DNA of 64,000 bases from Brachionus manjavacas (Eukaryota; Rotifera; Eurotatoria; Ploima; Brachionidae). Below the pieces are notes generated by a model, which was not told the origin of the DNA, did no database searches, and saw only the letters and a program-made list of their open reading frames with translations. Position 1 is the first letter of the stretch. Every line of letters begins with the position of its first letter. The stretch is taken from NCBI GenBank assembly GCA_019054805.1, contig JAHQIY010000008.1, positions 2,527,501 through 2,591,500 on the forward strand. The letters run 5' to 3'. Positions 1-9,941 of this stretch are shown here, piece by piece. The translations under genes and the position numbers were made by a program.

Positions 1-294
1 TCACAAAAAGTTAGAATCAAATTTTTTTTTCTATTTGATTGTTTTTTTGTTCATTATTTCAATAACTATTTCTCTTTCAGTCTTTGTCTGATTTTTCAAA
101 TGCGATTTGCCATCTCTTTTGATCAGTTATTTTATTTTTACCCACTTTTTTTCTATTTTGTCAGATTTTTAGGTAGTCTTACTTTAAAAAAGCTATTATT
201 TGAAAAAAATTCATAGTTAACGATATTTTTAAATGCAAAAAAATAATATTTATATTTTTTTAAACTTGATCCTAACTTTTTGTGACTTACTGTA
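1..294. mobile_element. Tc1/mariner-type MITE, left end cut by window
   Basis: The first 20 bases of the window (tcacaaaaagttagaatcaa) return as an inverted copy at 267-286 with one mismatch. The right arm continues outward as acttactgta to 294. Outer ends reading TACAGTAAGTCACAAAAAGT are typical of Tc1/mariner inverted repeats, which insert at TA. The interior, about 245 bp, is AT-rich and has no open frame, so this is a non-autonomous element. Its left outer end lies outside the window. Confidence 0.6.
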
Positions 295-1031
295 CAAACA
301 ACATTTCTTGTTAAAAAAACTTGAATGAATGAATTTCAATGAATTTAATTGTTTTTTTCTTTTCTTAATTTTTTAGTTGAAATTCATTTTTAAGTTGTAA
401 TATATATATTATGTAATCTAAAAAAACGGATTAAAACTATATTCAAATATTAAAGTTAGTTATCGTAAGTATATGCATGAAAATTTTACTTATTTTAACG
501 CATTTGGGTTTTAAATATTAAGATTTATTTAATTCAAATTAACCTCTATTAGGAGAAGTAAAATAAAAACAAAAATTTAAGTTTTGCTTGAAAAAGTAAA
601 ATTAAAAACAGATAAAAATAAGAAAAAAGAAAAGATACATTTATTGATAAAACCTCATCTGGACCAGAAGAAGTTGACTGATTTAATTTGGTTTTACTAA
701 TTCATTTAGTTAATTTATTTAGTTTTGTTAATTGATTTAATTTGCTTGGAAAGTTCTCTATTAGCGTTTTTGAACATTTCATGAAATATTGATCTTATTA
801 ACTTAAATATTGATTGATTACATGAAATATTGATTTAATTACATTAAAGATAACATAATTGTTCCGATTGTAACCCAAGCTTGAACTAATGAATAATTAG
901 ATCTTTTTTTTGCAGGTTTATTTCAAAGATAATATCACACCATATATTCATGTATTCGTTTCTGATCTCCATCAATTTCAAAAATTACACTTTGAGTATC
1001 AATATTTTTTAATTTGCAAGGTTTTTAATCG
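295..1031. other. AT-rich intergenic DNA, nothing recognised
   Basis: No gene, RNA or convincing repeat was seen between the MITE and the LINE 3' fragment. The short open frame beginning at 910 runs into the LINE-derived repeat and shows no protein-like composition. Confidence 0.5.
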
Positions 1032-1220
1032 GCAACTCCATTGTGTAATTGCTACCTTACTATTTCCTCCTTTTTCCTTAAACCTAAACTATGTAAACAT
1101 TTGCCACATGTAACAATCTATGTCTTCTAAACTTTCATTTTTTTTTAGCTTATTTACTAACTTTAATTTTTTTTTTGATTTTGATTTTTTAATTTATTCT
1201 GAAGGAGCCCTAGCTCGGTA
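1032..1220 (-). repeat. Dispersed repeat copy 1, probable LINE 3' end
   Basis: This stretch shares long near-identical blocks with 37263-37405, starting at gcaactccattgtgtaattg and ending at agccctagctcggta. Copy 1 is about 45 bp longer because of extra T-rich sequence near 1140-1190. Read on the minus strand, the repeat opens with codons for YRARAPSE followed by a stop, then about 150 bp without coding potential. That fits the end of a retrotransposon ORF plus its 3' UTR, as left by a strongly 5'-truncated LINE. The repeat itself is seen directly; the LINE assignment is inference. Confidence 0.6.
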
Positions 1221-1519
1221 CAGAAAACGTAATTAAACGAAATTTTATTTAATAATAAAATAAAAACAATAATGATTTAAATGAGCAATTCATGCTTTCT
1301 CTTGTTTTAGGATTAGAAAGATTAAACGATGAAACGAAGATACACTCTTTCTAGTCGTCACAAAAAAAAAAAAAATGTAAAATTAAAAGAATATTTTTCG
1401 TTTTAAATTGAAATACAATTTATAAAAACAATGGAAATTTTTCATTTGTCTCATCATTAGAATAAAGGTAAATGGGAAATAAATCATCTAAATTCTCAGG
1501 ATCTATAAACGAATTTAGA

Positions 1520-1592
1520 GCCCGTATAGCCGAATGGTTTGTATGTTAGTCATGCAAGCAGAGGATCAAGGGTTCAAAACCCTCTGAGGGTG
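1520..1592 (+). tRNA. tRNA-like sequence, degenerate or SINE head
   Basis: An internal RNA polymerase III A box (TAGCCGAATGG, from 1527) and a perfect B box (GGTTCAAAACC, 1571-1581) sit at tRNA spacing. The 5' GCCCGTA pairs imperfectly with TGAGGGT near 1586-1591, and the T stem pairs at 4 of 5 positions. No clean five-pair anticodon stem could be found, so an intact tRNA is unlikely. The compositionally different sequence downstream suggests the head of a tRNA-derived SINE or a tRNA pseudogene. Confidence 0.4.
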
Positions 1593-1860
1593 AAAAAATC
1601 TTCAAAATATCTCTGCAATACGGGGCGAATGTTTAAACCTCTTTCATCATAAAAATAGGGGCACCAGTTTCGACTGGGTAATAATTGCGGTGTAGATGAT
1701 CAACTCGATGCAGTAGCCTCTGTGTCATATCAGAGCCGTTGCTCAAAAAGGTACTTGAAAAGGAGATGAGCGCCTCTCCATTATCCACTAGGATAGAATA
1801 GGGACAATTATATAAACGAATACACACACTCAACTTCTTCAACAACAAAGCCTAAACGAA
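1593..1860 (+). repeat. Possible SINE body behind the tRNA-like head
   Basis: This segment is clearly richer in G+C than the DNA on either side and directly follows the tRNA-like unit. It has no plausible protein-coding frame: the 71-aa minus-strand frame here has no recognisable domain. The sharp drop back to AT-rich sequence near 1860 marks a likely element boundary. No second copy was found in the window, so SINE status rests on the pol III boxes and composition only. Confidence 0.3.
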
Positions 1861-2843
1861 ATTTACAATATGTAAAAATTTTAAAATCTTTGATAATATA
1901 TAAAATTTTTTCTTTTAATTTTTTTTATTCTACGTCTAATTAATTAATTAATTAATTAATTTATTCAAAAGAGCACCTCATATGGAGCAACTTTTCTGTT
2001 AAAGTGTGCACAATCCCATTACTAAACTTTTTTTCTAATTTTTATTGAATAAAGTAAATTAAACAAATAAAACAAAGACGTTCTTTTAGTAATATTGTTT
2101 ATTATTATAGGCAAAGTGATCAAAATTTAATAACCTAAAATTGAATCTGAAAAATACAATATATTGAAGGACATTTTTAATTCCTACATATTGGTCATAT
2201 TACTAAAATACTAAGTAAATGTTAAGTTTTATTCTACTACTAGTTTAAATTTTGGTGATTAAAAGACTCAAAATTAATTTTGTTAAAAAACAACATCTCT
2301 CAACAGTGTTTACAGTAAAAATCTTGTTATTAGTTACTTATTTATCTGTATTGAGCTAAAGCCTTCAGATTATTTATATGTAAATCAGTTTCGAGCTGTA
2401 GAGCTTCCTTCAGATAAAAGTAAAGAAGAAAATAAAGATAGATGCAATTCGATTATTTAAATTTCTAAAATTACCATTGACTTTTTTTTGTCCTCAATTA
2501 AAAAAAACCTTTTATTAAAGATTGGTGAATGATCGTTTTAAATTATTAAATGTGAATTTTATATCCAAAAAAAATATCTCAACTCTTTGTAAGATAAAAT
2601 TTGAATAAAGTTTTTAAAAAGTTAATTTTATTCTGATAAAATTTAAATCAAATTCAAAATACATACCTCAATTTAATAAAAAAAGCTAAATTTTCATTAA
2701 AAATATCTTGATATGACTAGTAATTTAGTGGTAATTGTATATTCATTGTTTATAACTTAAAGAAAAAAAAACATTTTCTTACCTTACAAAAAAATAATTA
2801 ATTTAGAAAAATTTTTAACTAGTCAAATCGTCTTTAGAAGAAC
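1861..2843. other. NCLN upstream region with (AATT)n tract
   Basis: AT-rich DNA upstream of the nicalin start codon. It contains an AATT simple repeat at about 1937-1963. No conserved promoter element or extra exon could be recognised. A 5' UTR and core promoter should lie just upstream of 2844. Confidence 0.5.
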
Positions 2844-5380
2844 ATGCTGGGAGATTTGAGGAAACAAATTTTTTTAATTATTGGATCTATTTTGGTATTC
2901 ATTGGTTATCATGGCCGAATAGCAAATGCATCTGAGGAGTTTCAGGTGTATCGTATGCAGCAATACGATCTCCCTTTTGGAACCCATTTTGGATCAAGAT
3001 CAAATCAAATTAGCATGGAAGCGAGGACTATAAACTCAAAACCAAGTTTTATATCTCGGCGGTGTGTTTTGATAAAACTAGATGACTTTACTTTGGAAAG
3101 ATATCGAATTCTGACTAGCCAGTATGCCGGTTCAATAATTGTTATTTTACCGGAAAACTATACCGAGTCCCAGAGACAAACCATCAAATCACTGGAAGCT
3201 CATTTACTTCATGAATCAGTCAAAATTCCTGTTTATTTTATTTTGGAATCAGCCCGAATAAATGAGTACTATGACTATATAGACAATGATAAATCGAGTC
3301 AAGACTCATCCGCATTCCAGGTCCTGGTAGATTCAATAATTTCAAATGGCTTTCAATTTGTCATTAATTCACCAAATATCAAACAATTAACTCAATCGGA
3401 TTTTCAAGCAGTGAATTTACAGGGAAAACTTATCGGAGGAGATCAATCTGATCCTAGCAAGGCCAAGCGCATTCCGACAGTAATAATTACAGCTCATTAC
3501 GATGCGTTTGGTTTGGCAACAGTATGCGTTAATTTATTTTTTTAAATTATATTAATTTTTTTTAAAAGAGTATGTCAAATGGCTGTGATTCAAATGGAAG
3601 TGGTGTTGTGGCTTTATTAGAATTGTCAAGATTATTATCATCTTTATACTCTAATCCAAAAACAATTCCTCCCCTAAATATTTTATTTTTGCTCACGGCA
3701 GAAGGAAAATTTAACTATTATGGACTTAAAAAATGGCTCGAAGAACAATCTGAAGCTGGTGAAGGTATAAAATTTTTTTTTATAATATTCTAGCAATTAG
3801 AGAAAAATGCAAAGATCACACATCTTTATAGAATAAAACTAGGCTAGTTATTATTTTTTGGGTGTCAAAAGGTTAAAAGAAATTTTTTGTTTTTATCGTT
3901 TTGATTTAAAAAATAATTAAAATTAAAATGATTAAAAATATGTCTTAAAATCATTCAGGGAAATACTTAATTTTTGGTTATTTTCTTTTTTCTTTTACAT
4001 AACCCTTAAGCCCAATAATTTACAAAAACATGTTTTATTGCTAAGCTTGCTCTAAAGATTATTTTATTCTTACATTATTTCGGTCTTTAAGGGTTCAATT
4101 TTAAGTTTTTGAAATTACTTTATTTGGTAAAAACAAAAAATCATATCAGTACTGCATTTTAAACGAATCAAAAATCAAATTTTAGTTTATTTTATATTTT
4201 ATAGAACAATTAGTATTAATTTCATAATCTATTAAATTTATAAATATTAATTATCATTTATAAATTTGCGATTAGCTATTGGCAAAGTTGATTTGGATGA
4301 TATTCAATTTGCAATATGTTTGGACAGTTTGGGAAGATCAACCCAAATTTCCGATGATGTACAAGACGGTGGTATTTTTATGCATGTATCTCGGCCGCCA
4401 AAAGAAGGTCAAGCTAGCTTTGAATTTTTGAAAACTTTGGAAACTATGGCAAACAGCACCAATGTTAGATTTGAATTAAATCACAAAAAAATTAATTTGG
4501 CTAGTGATGTGTTAGCCTGGGAACATGAACGATTTAGCTTGAGTAAAATTCCGGCAATGACTTTGTCTCACTTTCAATCACATAGAGACTCAGACCGAAA
4601 TACCATGACAGATAAAATGTAAAACTCAAAAAAGAATATTTATTATTTTTTAATTCAAATTTTTTAAGTGATAATGTTGATCGAAAAGTTTTGATGAGAA
4701 ATCTTAAACTCATTTATCAATCTTTGATTCAGTACATTTATAAAAATGACGATGTTACAAATTACATGGCTAATTCAGATTTGGTAAAACAAAAAAAACA
4801 AAAAATTTACCATTTTTTTTATTTATTATTTGATAGGATATTTCAGGTGACTTTGTTTCATCATGGATGGAAAAAGTTTGCTTTCAACCTCGAACCGCCT
4901 CTCTAATGAATAAAAATCACCCCTTAATAAACCTGTTTTTCGCTCATTTTAATAGATACATGCAAGAATCGCTTAGACAACTTGTCAAAATTCAAGCAAA
5001 GTAACCAAAAAACAAAAAAATTATTGCTATATATGTTATAATTTTTTGATTATTTTTTTAAAGGGAACCTGAGTTTGTTCTATACAATGAGGAAGAAGCA
5101 ACTCTAGTCATTTATAAGTAATTTTTGGATTCAATATTGATAAAAGAAAAAATATTTATTTTTAAAAAATTTATTTGTGTTTAGTGTAAAGCCAGCTGCT
5201 TTTGATTTTTTCTTGGCCATCATGGTTTCAAGCTATATTGGTTTGATTTACTTATCAATCACTGTAAGTTATTGTAAATAATTAAATACTAATAAATATT
5301 CATTTTTCAAAAAGAATTTTGATAAATTATTCGGATTTCTTAATCGAAAACTGTCGTCATCCAAGTTTAAAAGCAATTAA
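2844..5380 (+). CDS. NCLN: Nicalin, 8 exons, 564 aa
   Basis: Exons: 2844-3521, 3569-3764, 4276-4618, 4669-4783, 4837-5000, 5064-5117, 5185-5263, 5315-5380. Every intron is GT-AG and the sum is 1695 nt, exactly 565 codons. The 564-aa length matches animal nicalins (about 563 aa). Nicalin is an ER membrane glycoprotein of the M28 peptidase-like fold that works with NOMO and TMEM147 in membrane-protein biogenesis. Visible features are an N-terminal hydrophobic signal/anchor (about residues 8-28), the AHYDAFG motif at 217-223, DSNGSG just after the first junction, then PPKEG, INLASDVLAWEHERF and LSHFQSHRD, all near-identical to the family. A transmembrane helix lies at about 523-543 with a short basic tail. 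Five introns are 47-70 nt and one is 511 nt. The start is the first ATG ahead of the signal anchor. The gene converges on WASHC1. Confidence 0.96.
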
Positions 5381-5483
5381 GAACAAAATTTGTATTGTTA
5401 TGATTTTTATTTAATATAAATGTTTTGTCAAATCAAGAAATTATTTTCAAGCTTATCAGAAACGCTTTGACAAACAAAATTTC

Positions 5484-5489
5484 AATAAA
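5484..5489 (+). terminator. Likely NCLN polyadenylation signal
   Basis: AATAAA lies about 100 bp past the NCLN stop codon, in the 309-bp convergent gap before the WASHC1 stop. Confidence 0.45.
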
Positions 5490-5628
5490 AATTTTTAAAA
5501 TTTACTTTATTTTTTAGCTCGGACTCTGATTAATGAGTTAAGTTAGTTAAAGATGCAACTTGAATTTTTCTAATTTAAATTTCAAACATTCAAATAAAAA
5601 AATTTAAAATTTTGATTTTAAAATTAAG

Positions 5629-5634
5629 TTTATT
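5629..5634 (-). terminator. Likely WASHC1 polyadenylation signal
   Basis: TTTATT on the plus strand is AATAAA on the minus strand, about 55 bp past the WASHC1 stop. It would place the WASHC1 3' end near that of the convergent NCLN transcript. Confidence 0.45.
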
Positions 5635-5689
5635 GACTAGAAAAACCCTTTTAACTTGAAAAAAAATACAAAAAAATAATATCAAAATT

Positions 5690-7225
5690 TTATTCCCAAT
5701 CTGAATCAGACTCAGACTCATCATCATCATTTTGCTTCTTTTCACTTTTTTCTTCACCGCCACCCATAAATTTTCTTCTCATTTCCAATTCTTTTTTCAA
5801 GTGATCAGCTAAACTAATACTTCCAACCTCTTTGGCAGCTTGTTCTTTTTTCTTTTTTTCGACTTTTCTATCTTCAATATTTTTAACATTCTCTGAATTA
5901 CGCAATTTAGATTTTCCGCCAAAATTTCGAATAGCATTCATTAGTTCGTCATGCGGGTCCTCAATTGGTGCCAGTGAAGCCCTCGCTTGCGGTTGCTTTT
6001 CTTCAGATAATTCTTGTTGAGACATGTCTGAATTTGGAAGAAGAGGAGGAGGTGGCGGAGGAGGCAAATTAGGTAGTCCAGGAGGATGCTGGTCTAAAAG
6101 AGGAGGAGGCGGTGGTGGAGGTGGCGGCGCATTTGATGATATGGTCAGGGGTGGAGGGGGAGGTGGTGGAGGAATAGAACTGGCATCGGCCATCATCAGA
6201 GGTGGAGGTGGTGGAGGTGGTGGAGGACTGGCTGGGGTATTTGAAAGCATTTCAGACGCAGTTGTACTTGTTCCAGACTGGCCTACTATATCATCTGGAA
6301 GATTAGATGGAATTTCTGGAAGGATATCTGGCAAATCGTCAGTTATAAGTTTAGATGGTGCAATCGAAGGCAAATCTTGGCCATAGAAAATATCGGCTAT
6401 TCCACTCAGTTCTGGTAAAAAAGCTGGAACATTAAAATCAGGTACTTCGCCAAGTTTTGGTTTAAATGTCAGGCTTTCTTTTTTCACTCCTTCTAGTTGT
6501 TCACCTTTAAGAATACTTAATGGAGCTTCGAATATTTCGTTTTTATTCTCTTCAAATATTCCCTTTTTACTCTTTTTCAAGTCTTGTAATGGATCCTTTA
6601 GTTCATTTTGTTTGTAAGGATGCTGAGCTGTATTGAAGAGTAGTAAACTAGTTACAGAGTTGATTCGATCTTCTAATACACTTCCAAGTCCATTATGATT
6701 TTTGTCAGACTGAAAGCTGTCATACTTGAAAACATTTTCAGCCACATATTCTTGAAGCTTTTCCTTGAATGCCAAATCGTCCAGCTGAGCATATGGTGTA
6801 AGATATTTTTGAATTTTGTGCTTCATTGTAAATGGTTTATCAGTGAAGTATAAATTTTTCCAGTGATTTTGGATTCGATTTTTGTAGTCTTCAAAATTAA
6901 TGGCTTCATAAAAATTATCTTCATCATCAAAGTCATTTTTTGGTATGTATTCTTGGTCAAGTTCGATGGGATATTTGGCTGAGGAGCAAATTTTAATGGC
7001 TTTTTTGGAGCCCTTGAGTCGGTTTATTTTGGAATCTATTAATTTTATTCTTGAGTCAAATTTTTGAATTTTTTCTCTGGCTGTGTTCACCGAGTTGCCA
7101 ATTCGACCGAACACTTCGTCAAAAGTTTTTTCCAAGTACTCCAAAGTGTTGGCTATTTGACATATTGCCTCCTCCCTGTGCAAATCGTGGGAAATCGTTG
7201 AAACATTAAATGTTCGTTGGCTCAT
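5690..7225 (-). CDS. WASHC1: WASH complex subunit 1, 511 aa, intronless
   Basis: WASHC1 is the Arp2/3-activating subunit of the WASH complex, which builds branched actin on endosomes for retromer-linked sorting. The N-terminal half (about residues 1-300) resembles the WASH homology domain and includes LTPYAQLDDLAFKEKLQEYV. Residues of about 320-405 form a proline-rich zone with five poly-proline runs, which bind profilin and SH3 domains in this family. A VCA end follows: a WH2 stretch (DELMNAIRNFGGKSKLR, from about 426), a basic central segment (LADHLKKELEMRRKF) and an acidic tail ending DSDWE with the conserved penultimate tryptophan. Human WASH is about 465 aa, so this one is slightly long, mainly through the proline runs. 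The start ATG at 7225 is the first in frame. The single uninterrupted exon contrasts with its neighbours. Confidence 0.95.
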   Translation of the reverse strand: MSQRTFNVSTISHDLHREEAICQIANTLEYLEKTFDEVFGRIGNSVNTAREKIQKFDSRIKLIDSKINRLKGSKKAIKICSSAKYPIELDQEYIPKNDFDDEDNFYEAINFEDYKNRIQNHWKNLYFTDKPFTMKHKIQKYLTPYAQLDDLAFKEKLQEYVAENVFKYDSFQSDKNHNGLGSVLEDRINSVTSLLLFNTAQHPYKQNELKDPLQDLKKSKKGIFEENKNEIFEAPLSILKGEQLEGVKKESLTFKPKLGEVPDFNVPAFLPELSGIADIFYGQDLPSIAPSKLITDDLPDILPEIPSNLPDDIVGQSGTSTTASEMLSNTPASPPPPPPPPPLMMADASSIPPPPPPPPLTISSNAPPPPPPPPPLLDQHPPGLPNLPPPPPPPLLPNSDMSQQELSEEKQPQARASLAPIEDPHDELMNAIRNFGGKSKLRNSENVKNIEDRKVEKKKKEQAAKEVGSISLADHLKKELEMRRKFMGGGEEKSEKKQNDDDESESDSDWE

Positions 7226-7971
7226 TTCATTTCTTAATTAAACAATATTTTATTTTAGAGTCTAAAAATTGAAAACTTAAGTCATATGATCAAAAAAAAA
7301 GTAATGCATTCACATTTTAAATTTTATAATTTATTTATTTTGAAAGAAAAAATTTCATAAAAATAGTTATAATTGTTTAGTTTGGAAATTAAATTTTAGA
7401 TTAAAGGCATGCTAATATTGAACTGATAGAATTTTATTGATTCTTTGATTTATAAGCTAAAAAATTTTAAATTTAATTTTAGATTTCGAAGAAAAAACAT
7501 TCACTCTCTTTTCAAAAAAAGCTTATAGTTGAAATAGTTTTTATCAAAAATTAGCACGCAGTTGAATTTTTTTCAAACTAGCTAATTTTGCTAGGGTGGT
7601 GATTGACAAAAATTAGATGTATATGGCAATAAAGCATAAAATCGCCTACTTGAATTCAAAATTTTTACTTTAATAATAAGACTTGAATATTTTGATTTTG
7701 GTGGAACAAGATAAATGAATAAGCTTAAATTCAAAATGAATTTCATAAAATTCTTTTCTAAAATAAAATTTAAAAAATATTCGAACTTGTTGTCGTTACA
7801 ATAAAAAATTGTTACGCCAAATAAATTTTTTTTTTTTATCTTTTAAATAACTTAATTTATTACTGAGATCAGTATAGATAATTTGAATAGGAAATTGATC
7901 AAATTTAATTTTTCGTTTTCATGCTGGTCGAAATTTATTTGAAAATTATTTATCTTAGATTTAGAATTGTT
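7226..7971. promoter_or_regulatory. Divergent gap between WASHC1 and small + gene
   Basis: About 750 bp of AT-rich sequence separates the divergent starts of WASHC1 (minus) and the small coiled-coil gene (plus). Both promoters should lie here. No TATA box or other element stands out against the AT-rich background. Confidence 0.35.
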
Positions 7972-8857
7972 ATGATGAATTTAAATATAGACGAGATGAA
8001 CAGACGCCTGCAAAGTTAATAAATTTTTAAACAATTTTTGTTAATTTTTCAAAGTCTTTTTTTTTACTTTTTATTAGACATTGAAGAGAAGATGACTAAA
8101 ATGGATAAAACACTCATACGTAAGTGGAATTGTTTTGTCAATTGTTACTTATTTTGATAATGATTTAATAATTAAAGGCATTGAAGAAAAGTTCATTAAA
8201 ATGGACGAAACACTCACACGTTAGTGGAATTTTTTTGTAAAAAATTGTTAATTTTAATTCTAATTTTTTAATTTAAGGCATTGAAGATAAATTCACTAAC
8301 ATTGATGAAACACTCACACGTAAGTCGATTTGTCTTTTTAAATAAAAAAATTTTAAACGAATCTTATTTTTTTTAGAGATAGCAGAAAATATAGAAATAA
8401 AGGATCAAAATTTGATAGGTATTTTATTGTCATCAAGCTTAAAACAATTTAATTTTAGATTTTTTTGATAACTATGTAAAAATTCTCACACAATAACAGC
8501 TTCTATCTGATTAGGAATAATATTTTTTTATTTAGAAAAAATAAAATTTGAGTGATTTACACCTAGGACTTTCCCGAACGAACTTTCACTCACTTTTCAG
8601 TTCCCATTTGTTTGAATTTTTGTTTTAAGATATTAAAAATATTAAGAATAACTAATTAGGTTTTTTTTATAGTTTAGTTATATTAATATTAATAATTTAT
8701 TATTTTAGAACCATCGAACATGAGAAACTGGTTCTGGTACAATACTACTGAACTAAAAATTGTTATAATCCAACTTCTGACGATATATGCATTTATTTTC
8801 AGAAACATATCTAATTTTTGTAGTTCCTTTGATTCAATGAACAACAACAACCTTTAG
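7972..8857 (+). CDS. Novel small coiled-coil gene with 42-nt exons
   Basis: Proposed exons: 7972-8014 (ATG), 8078-8119, 8178-8219, 8278-8319, 8377-8418, 8709-8857 (stop TAG). All introns are GT-AG with donors such as GTAAGT and GTTAGT. The four internal exons are each exactly 42 nt and phase 1-1, and the sum is 360 nt, 119 aa. Each 42-nt exon encodes 14 residues such as IEEKFIKMDETLTR. Hydrophobics at 1, 5, 8 and 12 give exactly two heptads, so the middle should be one continuous coiled coil. The last exon adds 48 open codons with a hydrophobic run (LKIVIIQLLTIYAFIF) that could be a C-terminal membrane anchor. A shorter last exon at 8459-8496 also keeps frame (82 aa), so alternative ends are possible. 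No protein family is recognised. The gene is too fragmented for simple ORF finding, and expression is unproven. Confidence 0.6.
8078..8377 (+). repeat. Three 100-bp tandem repeats, exon plus intron
   Basis: Exons starting at 8078, 8178 and 8278 are spaced exactly 100 bp apart and closely similar, sharing TTGAAGA and, allowing one base change, AAACACTCACACG. The intervening introns (58 nt) are more diverged than the exons. A fourth 42-nt exon at 8377 sits 99 bp further on but is diverged in sequence. The pattern is recent tandem duplication of an exon-intron unit. Confidence 0.8.
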
Positions 8858-8891
8858 ATATTCGATTAACAAACATCATTTGATTATTTAA

Positions 8892-8897
8892 AATAAA
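8892..8897 (+). terminator. Likely polyadenylation signal of small gene
   Basis: AATAAA lies 35 bp after the TAG at 8855-8857, which supports 8709-8857 as a true terminal exon. Confidence 0.4.
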
Positions 8898-9941
8898 ATT
8901 TTATTTTTATATCAAAACAGTTAAATTAATAAAAAGTTTTATCACTTATTTTATTTTAAGTTCAAATTAGTAATTGTCAAAAGCAGAACAAAGCCTAAGT
9001 AAAGCTCTAGTTATACCAGTCCTGTAATTTTGCTGATTACTTATTAAACTTCAAAAGTGTTCAAATTTAGTTAACTTTGCTAGTTTTTTCTATTAATTAA
9101 AAGTTTTTTTTGTTTGACACTCAAAGTATTTGATGAGTTAATTGTACTCATCTTTTGAGTATGGAATTTTATATTAGACAATTTGAAACATGGTATTTTC
9201 TAATGCTTTGTACAGACTTTTGAATAAAATTTCTAATTATTTTCTTGTTTTATGCTTTTGAATTTTAATTTAAAAAAAAAAAATTAAGTACGATTTTTTC
9301 AAATCTAATCTAATCTGCAAATTGATGGCATAGCAATTTAATTCCTGTTCTTTTTTTGCACCCATCTGAGCTCAAAGATTTAACTTTTATATCAACTTAA
9401 AATAAACATAAAGAATAAGATTTAGGATCTTAAAAAATTGGCAAATGACTATCTTAAATCATCTTTTGAAAATAAAATTTTATCTTTTGAATTCATTAAC
9501 TGGATTCTAAACTTTAAAATACATTAAAATTTCATCAACTAGAAAAATGACCATGCACTTAAACAGTGATAATTCAAACGAGTTATTAAAAGAAAAGTTC
9601 CAAGCACAACATTCAAAGACCGCACAAAAAAAATAATTTTTATGTTAAATATTATTCATTTTTTGAGAATATATTTAGAACTAAGTTTTTTTTTTTAAAT
9701 AAAAAAAGAATACTTAACCCAATATTAGAATTTGAAAAAAAAAATCGATTAATTAAATTTTATTAGATATAAAACAAAAACTAAAAAAAGTATCTAAAAA
9801 ATAAATAAAATATTTTTTCGCCTTTCTTTAAGTGAATATAGAGAAAAAAAGTGTCTAGTAAAAAATTCAAAAAACAAACGAATGAAAAAAATATTAATTA
9901 AAAATGCCATCTAATTTTGAAATTGGAATTATTTTAAAATC
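8898..9941. other. Convergent intergenic region
   Basis: AT-rich DNA between the small + gene and the 3' end of the dynein gene. A minus-strand AATAAA at about 9758-9763 may end the dynein transcript. Nothing else was recognised. Confidence 0.4.

Noticed and set aside
910-1113. 67-aa plus-strand open frame
   Set aside because: It runs through the dispersed LINE-derived repeat on the wrong strand and is not protein-like.
1520-1592. Functional tRNA gene
   Set aside because: No five-pair anticodon stem with a seven-base loop could be drawn, and the acceptor stem has a mismatch and G-T pairs.
6024-6386. Glycine-rich 120-aa plus-strand frame
   Set aside because: It is the complement of the proline-rich part of WASHC1. 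Poly-Pro codons read backwards give poly-Gly.
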